A stretch of 64,000 bases of DNA from Pseudoxanthomonas beigongshangi. Lineage in GTDB: Bacteria > Pseudomonadota > Gammaproteobacteria > Xanthomonadales > Xanthomonadaceae. Shown one piece after another: positions 38,455 to 46,445 of the stretch. The stretch lies in NCBI RefSeq assembly GCF_016820515.1, contig NZ_JADHDV010000003.1, positions 184,789 through 248,788 of the forward strand, in the 5' to 3' direction. The notes under the pieces were generated by a model, which had not been told where the DNA came from, made no database searches, and saw only the letters and a list, made by a program, of their open reading frames with translations. Position 1 is the stretch's first letter. Every line of letters begins with the position of its first letter. The translations under genes were made by a program, and so were the position numbers.

Positions 38455-39735
38455 ATGTCTGCCCCGTCCCCCTTCCAGCTGCCCGTGCGCGAGCGCCTCT
38501 CCGAAGTCCGTTACGAAATCCGTGGCGAGCTGGCTCGGCGAGCTCGCGAGCTGGAGGCCCAGGGACGCAAGCTGATCAAGCTGAACATCGGCAACCCCGG
38601 CGCCTTCGGTTTCCGTGCCCCGGCGCATCTGCAGAAGTCGATCGTGGGTGATATCGACCACACCGACCCCTATACCCACCAGCAGGGCCTGCCGGCCGCG
38701 CGCGAAGCGGTCGCCGCCGCCTATGCCCGGCGCGGCACCCCGCATGCCAGCGCGGATCGCGTGTTCATGGGCAACGGCGTCAGCGAGCTGATCGACGTGT
38801 CGCTGCGCGCGCTGCTCAACCCCGGCGATGAAGTGCTGGTGCCGTCGCCCGACTACCCGCTGTGGTCGGCCGCCACCATCCTCAACGACGGCCGCCCGGT
38901 CTATTACCGCTGCACGCCGGAAAACGACTTCCTGCCGGATCCCGGCGAAATCGAACAGCTGATCTCCTCGCGTACCAAGGCGATCGTGCTGATCAACCCG
39001 AACAACCCGACCGGCGCCATCTATCCGCGCGAACTGCTGGAGCGGATCGTCACCATCGCGACCAAGCACAAGCTGCTGCTGATGGTCGATGAAATCTACG
39101 ACCAGGTGCTGTACGACGGCGCGCGGTTCGAGCCGGTCGCGCCGCTGGCCGGCGATCATCCCTGCATCACCTTCAGCGGCCTGAGCAAGGTCCACCGCGC
39201 CTGCGGCTGGCGGGTCGGCTGGGCGGTGGTGTCCGGCAGCATCGAGCGGGTGCGCGAGTACCTGCAGGCGATGGACCTGCTGAGCGCGCTGCGCCTGTGC
39301 GCCAACGTGCCCGGCCAGTACGCGGTGGAAGCCGCGGTCAACGGCCCGGACACCATCACCGAACTCTGTTCGCCGGGCGGACGCCTGTACGAGACCCGCC
39401 GCGCGATCATCGAGGCCTGCGACGCCAGCGAGCACCTGGAACTGGTGCGTCCGGACGCGGCGCTGTACGCGTTCCCGGCGGTGGTCGGCGACGCCGCCAA
39501 GGGCTTCGACGATCACGCCTTCGCCCTGGACCTGCTGGAAACCGAAGGCGTGCTGGTGGTGCCCGGTTCGAGCTTCAACGTGCCCTACCGCAACCACTTC
39601 CGGGTGACCTTCCTGCCCGAGGCGGCGGTCATGCGCGAAGTCTTCGTCCGCATCGGCCGCGCCCTGGATCGCCGCGCCGAGGCCGCCACCAAGGTGGTGC
39701 CAATCAAGGGACGTTCGCGCCCCGCCGCGGCCTGA
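38455..39735 (+). CDS. PLP-dependent aminotransferase, AlaA-like
   Basis: A 426-residue class I/II aminotransferase. The PLP lysine is Lys245 in SGLSKVHRACG, preceded by NPNNPTGAIYP and followed by the GWRVGW Arg region. The overall pattern, including SEVRYEIRGEL near the N-terminus, is that of the AlaA/YfbQ glutamate-pyruvate aminotransferase. Alanine synthesis is the expected role. It is divergent from rsgA and 90 bp apart, and is followed by a hairpin (39750-39778) without a U run. Confidence 0.85.
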   Translation: MSAPSPFQLPVRERLSEVRYEIRGELARRARELEAQGRKLIKLNIGNPGAFGFRAPAHLQKSIVGDIDHTDPYTHQQGLPAAREAVAAAYARRGTPHASADRVFMGNGVSELIDVSLRALLNPGDEVLVPSPDYPLWSAATILNDGRPVYYRCTPENDFLPDPGEIEQLISSRTKAIVLINPNNPTGAIYPRELLERIVTIATKHKLLLMVDEIYDQVLYDGARFEPVAPLAGDHPCITFSGLSKVHRACGWRVGWAVVSGSIERVREYLQAMDLLSALRLCANVPGQYAVEAAVNGPDTITELCSPGGRLYETRRAIIEACDASEHLELVRPDAALYAFPAVVGDAAKGFDDHAFALDLLETEGVLVVPGSSFNVPYRNHFRVTFLPEAAVMREVFVRIGRALDRRAEAATKVVPIKGRSRPAAA

Positions 39736-40067
39736 GCCGGGGCGCCCGTGGTTTCCCGCCTCCCCTGGCGGTGAAACCAGAAACCCCTGCCTCAGTTGTG
39801 GGAGCGACGTGAGTCGCGAGCTTTTCACGGAAATTCCGAAAGGCGTCCAGCTTGGTCGCCTTCGCGACTGACGTCGCTCCCACAAGGAAAGGGATGGCGC
39901 ATCGGTGGCATCCCTGCTTCCTGCTCGAACACTTCGCGGGCCAGCGGCCCCATGCGCCAGCTGCAACCTGTGGGAGCGACGTCAGTCGCGACGCCTTCCC
40001 CGCCCCCACGCCATCGGGTTGGTCAGACGGCCTTTGAACCGGCGGCCATCCGGCGCAGAATGCGCGC
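39736..40067. repeat. Diverged copy of the 171-bp repeat unit plus hairpin
   Basis: After the aminotransferase stop, a hairpin at 39750-39778 (GGTTTC..GAAACC arms) is followed by two GTGGGAGCGACGT(G/C)AGTCGCGA starts at 39797 and 39969, 172 bp apart. The sequence between them (to about 39990) is a diverged relative of the array at 36278-37219, including the CTGCAACCTGT junction. No coding gene is seen here; the SGNH hydrolase begins at 40068. Confidence 0.75.
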
Positions 40068-40721
40068 ATGACCACCGCCGCCACTCCACACACCACCGCC
40101 CTGCTGCCCGAATTGAGCTACCTGGCGCTCGGCGACTCCTACACCATCGGTGAATCGGTGCCCGAAAACGGGCGCTGGCCGGTGCAGCTCGCGCAGGCGC
40201 TGCGCAACGAAAGCATTCCGCTGGCGGACCCGCGCATCATCGCGACCACCGGCTGGAGCACCGACGAACTGGACGCGGCGATCACCGCGCAGGAGCCGCT
40301 GGGCACGCATGATTTCGTGAGCCTGCTGATCGGGGTCAACAACCAGTACCGCGGTCGTGACGTCGAGGAATACCGCGTGCAGTTCGCGGCGCTGCTGTGG
40401 CGCGCGATCGGTTTCGCCGGCAACCGGCCGGAACGGGTGCTGGTGCTGTCGATTCCCGATTGGGGCGTGACCCCCTTCGCGGTGAAGGAAGGCCGCGACA
40501 CCGCCCGCATCGCCAGCGAACTGGATGCCTACAACGAGGCCGCAAGGCTGGCCTGCACGCAACGCGGCGTGGCCTTCGTCGATATCACCGCGGCCAGCCG
40601 CGCGCGCGGCGCCGAAGCCGCGATGCTGGCCGACGACGGCCTGCATCCGTCCGCGGCCATGTACGCCGAATGGACCCGGCTGGCCCTGCCGGTGGCGCAT
40701 CGCCTGCTCGCCCACGCCTGA
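40068..40721 (+). CDS. SGNH/GDSL-family hydrolase
   Basis: A 217-residue protein with the GDS nucleophile (Ser24 in GDSYTIGE) and the C-terminal DGLH catalytic pair (Asp190, His193). No signal peptide is evident, so it is probably cytoplasmic, unlike many secreted esterases of this fold. Family activities include esterase and acyl-CoA thioesterase functions; the substrate cannot be told. A GTAG-REP begins 9 bp after its stop. Confidence 0.85.
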   Translation: MTTAATPHTTALLPELSYLALGDSYTIGESVPENGRWPVQLAQALRNESIPLADPRIIATTGWSTDELDAAITAQEPLGTHDFVSLLIGVNNQYRGRDVEEYRVQFAALLWRAIGFAGNRPERVLVLSIPDWGVTPFAVKEGRDTARIASELDAYNEAARLACTQRGVAFVDITAASRARGAEAAMLADDGLHPSAAMYAEWTRLALPVAHRLLAHA

Positions 40722-40730
40722 TCCCTTCGC

Positions 40731-40819
40731 GTAGAGCCGAGCTTGCTCGGCTGCCTTGCTCGGCTGTGCCCGGGACGCAGGGCCTTCGGCGGGATTCAGC
40801 CGAGCAAGCTCGGCTCTAC
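40731..40819. repeat. GTAG-REP pair in inverted orientation
   Basis: GTAGAGCCGAGC-tt-GCTCGGCTG at 40731-40753 and its inverted copy CAGCCGAGC...CTCGGCTCTAC at 40797-40819 flank a short spacer with a partial third arm (TTGCTCGGCTG). This is a two-REP element of the same class as the array at 8303. The right-hand CTAC supplies the TAG stop of the minus-strand deacetylase. Confidence 0.88.
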
Positions 40820-41622
40820 ACGGGAGGGTGTTCCGACGGCACCACGGTGGCATAGCCTTCCCGCGCCAGCCATTCCAGCAGGCGCGCGAGAATCTCGACG
40901 TTGTGCCCGTGCGCGGCGCCTTCGTGCAGCAGCACGATCGCGCCGGGCGCGATGTCGCGCGTCAGTCGCGCCAGCACCTGATCAGGATCGCAATCCACGC
41001 CGTCGAACCCGCGCGCGCTCCAGGCGACGCGAGCCAATCGATGGCGCTTGAGCGACATCCCGACGAAGGGATTGGTCATCCCCACCACCGAGCGGAACCA
41101 GCGCGGCGTCTGACCGGACACCACCGTCAGCAGCGACTGGTTGCGGCCGATCTCGTCCTCCATCGCGGCCGGACCGAGCCGCCAGAAACGGGTGTCCGGA
41201 TGGCTGGCGCTGTGGTTGCCGATGCCGTGTCCGCGGCGGAGGATGTCCCGCACCTGTTCCGGCTGCGCCAGCGCCCGCTCGCCAACCAGGAAGAACGTGG
41301 CCCGGGCACCATGGCGTTCCAGCAGATCCAGCATCGGCGCGGTGTCCGCGGACGGCCCGTCGTCGATGGTCAGCCAGACCTCGCGCCGCGTCGTCGGCAG
41401 GCGGGACAGCGCCGGGCACAGCAGGGTCGCGCGGGGGTACAGGGTCGCCCAGACCACGGTCAGGTGGGTCAGCAGCATCGCCGGCAGGCCGACCCGCCAT
41501 CCCCAGCGCCACCACACCGCCGCGACCGCCACTTGCGACAACGCCAACAGGCCCAATATCAAGCCGGGCCGGCGCGGGACGCGATGCAGTGTTCTTGCGC
41601 GGGTCATGCCCCATGATGCCAT
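40816..41622 (-). CDS. Membrane-anchored polysaccharide deacetylase
   Basis: A roughly 268-residue protein with hydrophobic N-terminal helices (about residues 15-60) and a NodB domain: TIDDGPSAD (motif 1), HSASH (motif 2) and a later Arg-Trp-Phe motif. It is likely anchored in the inner membrane facing the periplasm, acting on an acetylated glycan or on peptidoglycan. The ATG at 41622 has AAGGGA upstream; an ATG at 41607 is an alternative. The stop TAG lies in the REP pair. Divergent from the glutaredoxin fusion gene (39 bp apart). Confidence 0.82.
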   Translation of the reverse strand: MASWGMTRARTLHRVPRRPGLILGLLALSQVAVAAVWWRWGWRVGLPAMLLTHLTVVWATLYPRATLLCPALSRLPTTRREVWLTIDDGPSADTAPMLDLLERHGARATFFLVGERALAQPEQVRDILRRGHGIGNHSASHPDTRFWRLGPAAMEDEIGRNQSLLTVVSGQTPRWFRSVVGMTNPFVGMSLKRHRLARVAWSARGFDGVDCDPDQVLARLTRDIAPGAIVLLHEGAAHGHNVEILARLLEWLAREGYATVVPSEHPPV

Positions 41623-41661
41623 GGGGCGTAAAATTCCCTTTCCGCCTTCCGGTAGCCGTCC

Positions 41662-42591
41662 ATGTCCCTCGACCCCGCCCTGCGCGCCCGTATCGAATCC
41701 CTCCTGCAGTCCAACCGCGTGGTGCTGTTCATGAAGGGCCAGCCCAACATGCCGCAGTGCGGTTTCTCCGCCAAGGCGGTCGGCGCGCTCGGCGCGCTGG
41801 GCGTGGACTACGCGCACGTCAACGTGCTGGCCGACCAGGAAATCCGCGAAGGCATCAAGGCCTATGGCGATTGGCCGACCATCCCGCAGCTGTACATCGA
41901 CGGCGAGCTGGTCGGCGGCAGCGACATCATCGAGCAGATGACCAATTCCGGCGAACTGGCCGGCCTGCTCGGCCTGGACGCGCCGGACCGCACGCCGCCG
42001 GCGATCACCATCACCCCGGCCGCCGCCGAGATGCTGAAGAACGCGGTCGCCGACGCCGGCCCGGGTGCCACGCTGGCGCTGGCGATCAACGCCCAGTTCC
42101 AGCCCAACTTCCAGCTGGCGCAGTTCGACGCCAACGCCATCGCCGCCGAGTCCAACGGCGTGCGCGTGCAGTTCGATCTGGGCAGCGCGCGCCGCGCCGA
42201 CGGCATCACCATCGACTGGGTCGACGACATCCGCGGCAAGGGCCTGGCCATCGACAACCCGAATGCACCCAAGCCGGTGCAGGCGCTGTCGCCGATGGAG
42301 GCCGATGCCAAGGTCCGCGCCGGCGAGGTACTGCTGGTGGACGTGCGTCCGGCCGACGAGCGCGCCATGGCCGCGGTCGCGGTGCCGTTCAAGACCTTCG
42401 ACGGCAACGGCCGCGCGGATCTGGAAAACCTGCCGAAGGACACCGCGTTGGCATTCCTGTGCCGCAGCGGCGGCCGCAGTCAGCAGGCTGCCGAGGAGTT
42501 CCGCGCCCGCGGCTTCACCCGGGTCTACAACGTCACCGGCGGCATCAACGCCTGGGCCGATGAGGTCGACGGCACGATCAACAAGTACTGA
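41662..42591 (+). CDS. Monothiol glutaredoxin - A-type-like - rhodanese fusion
   Basis: A 309-residue three-domain protein: Grx4/GrxD-type monothiol glutaredoxin (about 1-105, Cys33 in QCGFS), a middle domain about 113-200 resembling HesB/IscA A-type carriers but without their cysteines, and a C-terminal rhodanese (about 215-309, Cys267 in LCRSGGRS). Monothiol glutaredoxins carry and hand over [2Fe-2S] clusters; the rhodanese could supply sulfur. The middle domain lacking ligands suggests a scaffold role. A strong terminator follows. Cytoplasmic. Confidence 0.9.
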   Translation: MSLDPALRARIESLLQSNRVVLFMKGQPNMPQCGFSAKAVGALGALGVDYAHVNVLADQEIREGIKAYGDWPTIPQLYIDGELVGGSDIIEQMTNSGELAGLLGLDAPDRTPPAITITPAAAEMLKNAVADAGPGATLALAINAQFQPNFQLAQFDANAIAAESNGVRVQFDLGSARRADGITIDWVDDIRGKGLAIDNPNAPKPVQALSPMEADAKVRAGEVLLVDVRPADERAMAAVAVPFKTFDGNGRADLENLPKDTALAFLCRSGGRSQQAAEEFRARGFTRVYNVTGGINAWADEVDGTINKY

Positions 42592-42613
42592 GCAATCATC
42601 ATCGAAAGAGGAA

Positions 42614-42640
42614 ACGGCGCCGGAAGGCGCCGTTTTTTTG
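42614..42640 (+). terminator. Rho-independent terminator of the glutaredoxin fusion
   Basis: CGGCGCC (42615-42621), loop GGAA and GGCGCCG (42626-42632) are followed by seven T. It starts 22 bp after the stop codon. Confidence 0.93.
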
Positions 42641-42949
42641 CCGTGCGCGTGGGGATTCGAGCCGGTCCGGACTTCCCGCGTTCTCCCTCCCCGCATGCGG
42701 GGAAGGTGGGGGCATTCGCCGTTGCGCATGCACGGCGGAACGACGTGCTCCGGATGCGGCCCCCACCCATCCTCCCCCGCAGGCGTGGGAGGGGAATGTT
42801 CTGGCTATCCCCGGTAACCAGAAAAACGGGCGACATCCTTCCCTCGCGTGCCGGGGAAGGTGCCCGAAGAGCTTGCCCCGTACTTGATACGGGGGCGGAT
42901 GGGGGCAGGCCGGGGGCAAAGCCGCCGTCGTCCATGGAACCCGGCCACC
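42641..42949. repeat. Intergenic block of imperfect G/C-rich inverted repeats
   Basis: This 309-bp stretch contains several related hairpin-like pieces, such as CCCTCCCCGCATGCGGGGAAGG at 42680-42706 and CCTCCCCCGCAGGCGTGGGAGGGG after 42770, and a CCCCGTA..TACGGGG arm near 42880. They look like a degraded interspersed repeat. I see no coding gene or promoter. Confidence 0.5.
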
Positions 42950-43489
42950 CTACCCGCTGAAACCACCCTCGGCCAGATAGGCGAGTTCCTCGTTCGTGGA
43001 GCCGCGTCCCAGCGCCGGATTGCGGTGCGGGAAACGGCCGAAGCGGGCGATGATGTCGTAGTGCAGCTGCGCGTAGCGGATGTAGTTGGCATCGCCGGTG
43101 GCGTTGAACAGATCCAGCGAGCGCTGCTGATCGGCCAGCGCCTCGGAATGTTCGAACGGCATGTAGAAGAAGATCCTCAGTGCCGGATCCACGCTTCCAT
43201 CGAAACCGGCATCGACCGCGCGCATCGCGTAGTGGCGCGCCAATCCGTCGGTCGCGTAGGAGTGCGCGCTGCCGCGAAAACAATTGCGCGGAAACTGATC
43301 CAGCAGCAGGACCAGCGCCAGCGCACCCTCGGCCTGGTCCATCCAGCCTTCCAGTTCGCGGCGCGCGGCGCGGAAGTGCAGTTCGCGGAACTCGTCGTGG
43401 AAGCGATCGTCGAAAGCTTCATCGCGGGCGAACCATTTTTCGTAGCCGGCATCGCGCCAGAACTCGATCACGCGGCGTGCGTCGCTCAT
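42950..43489 (-). CDS. DUF924-family protein
   Basis: A 179-residue, mostly helical cytoplasmic protein. WFARDEAFDDRF near the start, DQFPRN and FMPFEHSE in the middle and a FGRFPHRN motif near the end are typical of DUF924, which has tetratricopeptide-like folding and no settled function. GGAG lies upstream of the ATG at 43489. It is followed on the same strand, 101 bp away upstream, by the GNAT gene. Confidence 0.88.
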   Translation of the reverse strand: MSDARRVIEFWRDAGYEKWFARDEAFDDRFHDEFRELHFRAARRELEGWMDQAEGALALVLLLDQFPRNCFRGSAHSYATDGLARHYAMRAVDAGFDGSVDPALRIFFYMPFEHSEALADQQRSLDLFNATGDANYIRYAQLHYDIIARFGRFPHRNPALGRGSTNEELAYLAEGGFSG

Positions 43490-43590
43490 CTCGGAATCTC
43501 CATTCGTGTCCGCCGGCAAGGCTAACCGCTGCGGCGGCGCAACGGCGCATCGGCCGCCGCACGCAGCGTTCCGTGGACGTGCCGCGGGAT

Positions 43591-44139
43591 TCAGCCCGGC
43601 AGTGCGAGCGCCAGCAGCTGGTCGTCGTATTCGCGTCCGCCGACCTGGAACCGGCGCTCGCCGACCGGCACATAGCCGGCCTTGCGATAGAACGCGATCG
43701 CCGCGTGGTTGTGCGCGTACACGCCCAGCAGCAGGCGCGGCGCGCCCAGCGCGGTCGCCTCGTCGATGGCCGCGCGCATCAACGCCGCGCCGATGCCGTG
43801 GCCCTGGAAGCGGTGCAGCAGATAGATGCGCTTGACCTCGCGATCGCCGGGTTGCGGGTCCGACACCGGCAGGTTTGCCGGGGACAGCACCAGATAGCCC
43901 ACCGGCGCGGCACCGGGCTCGAGTTCGGCCAGCCAGATCCGGAGTTCCGGATCCGCCAGCCAGCGCGCGTACAGCGCCGCCGCATGCTGATCCTGGCAAT
44001 GGCGCAGGATGTCCGCGCCCTCCAGCACCCCGGCGAAGGTTTCCAGGAAGCTGGCCGCGCCCACCGCGGCCAACGCCTGCTCGTCGCCCGCGGCGGCGCG
44101 GCGGACGCGGATCACCGGCCGTTCCGTCGCCTGGCTCAC
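43591..44139 (-). CDS. GNAT-family N-acetyltransferase
   Basis: A 182-residue GCN5-related acetyltransferase. The acetyl-CoA loop is HRFQGHGIGAALM (near residues 110-122) and the closing strand-helix is NHAAIAFYRKAGY. The GTG start at 44139 overlaps the TGA stop of the AMP nucleosidase gene (GTGA), so translation is probably coupled. The target amine is unknown. Confidence 0.85.
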   Translation of the reverse strand: MSQATERPVIRVRRAAAGDEQALAAVGAASFLETFAGVLEGADILRHCQDQHAAALYARWLADPELRIWLAELEPGAAPVGYLVLSPANLPVSDPQPGDREVKRIYLLHRFQGHGIGAALMRAAIDEATALGAPRLLLGVYAHNHAAIAFYRKAGYVPVGERRFQVGGREYDDQLLALALPG

Positions 44140-44912
44140 TCGTCGAACCTCAGGTGCCGGACCGACTTGCCGTTGCGGCGGATCAGCTTGAGCGCCTCGA
44201 TGCCGACGTTGATGTGGTTCTGCACGAACGCCGAGCTGACCTTGGCGTCGGAGGCCTCGGTCTTGACCCCTTCCGGAATCATCGGCTGGTCCGAGACCAG
44301 CAGCAGCGCGCCGCACGGAATTCGGTTGGCGAAGCCGGCGGCGAACACCGTCGCGGTCTCCATGTCGATCGCCATGCAGCGCATCACCCGCAGGCGTTCC
44401 TTGAACGCGTCGTCGTGTTCCCACACGCGGCGGTTGGTGGTGTAGACGGTGCCGGTCCAGTAATCGTGGCCCAGATCACGAATCATCGTCGAGACCGCGC
44501 GTTGCAGGGCGAACGCGGGCAGCGCCGGGACTTCCGGCGGCAGGTAGTCGTTGCTGGTGCCTTCGCCACGGATGGCCGCGATTGGCAGCACCAGATCACC
44601 CAGTTGGTTCTTCTTCTTCAGGCCGCCGCACTTGCCCAGGAACAGCACGGCCTTGGGCATGATCGCGGAGAGCAGATCCATCATCGTCGCCGCGTTCGGG
44701 CTGCCCATGCCGAAGTTGATCATGGTGATGCCGTCGACGGTGGCGCTGGCCATCGGCCGGTCCAGGCCGACGATGGGCGCGCCGGTCAGCTGCGAAAAGG
44801 TGTTGAGGTAGCCGCCGAAGTTGGTCAGCAGGATGTGTTCGCCGAACTGGTCCAGCGGCACCCCGGTGTAGCGCGGCAGCCAGTTGTCGACGATTTCGTT
44901 CTTGTCCTTCAT
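44136..44912 (-). CDS. amn: AMP nucleosidase, short form
   Basis: A 258-residue protein of the phosphorylase superfamily that matches the catalytic half of E. coli Amn (484 aa). It should cleave AMP to adenine and ribose 5-phosphate. Catalytic-type residues appear in GKCGGLKKK and MAIDMETATVFA, where the Met-Glu pair typically contacts the ribose. GAGG 6 bases upstream favours the ATG at 44912 over the one six bases earlier. The N-terminal regulatory domain of the E. coli enzyme is absent, as in other xanthomonads. Confidence 0.85.
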   Translation of the reverse strand: MKDKNEIVDNWLPRYTGVPLDQFGEHILLTNFGGYLNTFSQLTGAPIVGLDRPMASATVDGITMINFGMGSPNAATMMDLLSAIMPKAVLFLGKCGGLKKKNQLGDLVLPIAAIRGEGTSNDYLPPEVPALPAFALQRAVSTMIRDLGHDYWTGTVYTTNRRVWEHDDAFKERLRVMRCMAIDMETATVFAAGFANRIPCGALLLVSDQPMIPEGVKTEASDAKVSSAFVQNHINVGIEALKLIRRNGKSVRHLRFDE

Positions 44913-45023
44913 GGGCATCCTCGTTCTCGTTGTTATCAGGCCATTCTCGCACGCACGGCCTCCCGCACTTGGCAAGCCGGCACGGGCCGGGTTAGGGTCC
45001 AGCCACCTTCCGGGGAATACACC

Positions 45024-46445
45024 ATGCGACTGACCTTGATGGCCGGGTTCGGCCTGGCTTTGCTCTGCACCACGGCCCAGGCGGCGACGCCGGCCTCGCG
45101 CTTCATCCAGGATCCCTATCCCAGCACCTATCGCCCGCTCGGTTCGGCGCCGGTACTGATCGAACACGCCACCGTGCTGACCGGCACCGGCGAACGCCTG
45201 GACGATGCCGACGTGCTGGTGCAGGAAGGCCGCATCGCGGCGGTGGGGCGCGGCCTGCAGGCGCCGGAAGGCGCCACCCGCGTGGACGCGCGCGGCAAGT
45301 GGGTCACCCCCGGCATCATCGACGTGCATTCGCACCTGGGCGTCTACCCGAGTCCCGGCGCGCGCGCGCACCAGGACGGCAACGAGATGACCGGTTCGGT
45401 CACCGCCAACGTCTGGGCCGAGCATTCGGTGTGGCCGCAGGATCCCGCTTTCCACACCGCGCTGGCCGGCGGCGTCACCACCCTGCAGGTGCTGCCCGGT
45501 TCGGCCAACCTGGTCGGTGGGCGCGGCGTGACCCTGAAGAACGTTTCCGCCACCACCTACCAGGGCATGAAGTTCCCGGGCGCGCCGTGGGGACTGAAGA
45601 TGGCCTGCGGCGAAAATCCCAAGCGCGTGTACGGCGGCAAGGGCGTGCCGCCGATGACCCGGATGGGCAACGTGGCCGGCTACCGCGCCGCCTTCATCGA
45701 TGCGGCCGAATACCTGAAAAAGAACGCGCCGAAGGAGTCGGAACCGAAGAAGAAGCGCTGGTGGCAGCGCGGCTCCGGTGACGGCCAGGACAGCAGCGGC
45801 GACAGCGGCGGCAAGCGCGATCTGAAGCTGGACACCCTGGCCGGCGCGATCCACGGCGACATCCTGGTGCACATCCACTGCTACCGCGCCGACGAGATGG
45901 CCACCATGCTCGACCTGGCCAAGGAGTTCGGCTTCAAGGTCGCCGCGTTCCACCACGGCGTGGAAGCCTACAAGCTGGCCGACCGGCTGGCCGCCGAAGG
46001 CGTCTGCGGCGCCCTGTGGGCCGACTGGTGGGGCTTCAAGATGGAAGCCTTCGACGGCATCCAGGAAAACATCGCATTGGTCGATCGTCCCGCCAACAGC
46101 TGCGCGATCGTGCATTCGGATTCCGACGAGGGCATCCAGCGCCTCAACCAGGAGGCGGCCAAGGTGATCGCCAGCGCGCGCCGCGCCGGCATGGGCGAGA
46201 TCGCGCCCGAACACGCGATCCGCTGGCTCACCGCCAATCCGGCCAAGGCGCTGGGCGTGGCCGCGCAGACCGGCACCCTGGAGGCGGGCAAGATGGGCGA
46301 CGTGGTGATCTGGAACCAGAACCCCTTCAGCGTGTACGCGCAGGCCGAACAGGTCTACATCGACGGCGCGCGCGTGTACGACCGCCACGACCGGAGCCGC
46401 CAACCCGTCTCGGACTTCCTGCTCGGCCAGGAGGTGTCGCGATGA
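45024..46445 (+). CDS. Secreted metal-dependent amidohydrolase
   Basis: A 473-residue exported amidohydrolase (signal peptide to about AQA, residue 20). The metal ligands are present: HSH at 102-104, HIHC and FHHG in the middle and HSDSDEG for the catalytic Asp. A Lys/Arg-rich insert (about 235-275) separates the strands. Imidazolonepropionase-type secreted relatives act on dipeptides or lactams; the substrate is unknown. It is followed by a 4-bp overlapping paralog. Confidence 0.85.
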   Translation: MRLTLMAGFGLALLCTTAQAATPASRFIQDPYPSTYRPLGSAPVLIEHATVLTGTGERLDDADVLVQEGRIAAVGRGLQAPEGATRVDARGKWVTPGIIDVHSHLGVYPSPGARAHQDGNEMTGSVTANVWAEHSVWPQDPAFHTALAGGVTTLQVLPGSANLVGGRGVTLKNVSATTYQGMKFPGAPWGLKMACGENPKRVYGGKGVPPMTRMGNVAGYRAAFIDAAEYLKKNAPKESEPKKKRWWQRGSGDGQDSSGDSGGKRDLKLDTLAGAIHGDILVHIHCYRADEMATMLDLAKEFGFKVAAFHHGVEAYKLADRLAAEGVCGALWADWWGFKMEAFDGIQENIALVDRPANSCAIVHSDSDEGIQRLNQEAAKVIASARRAGMGEIAPEHAIRWLTANPAKALGVAAQTGTLEAGKMGDVVIWNQNPFSVYAQAEQVYIDGARVYDRHDRSRQPVSDFLLGQEVSR

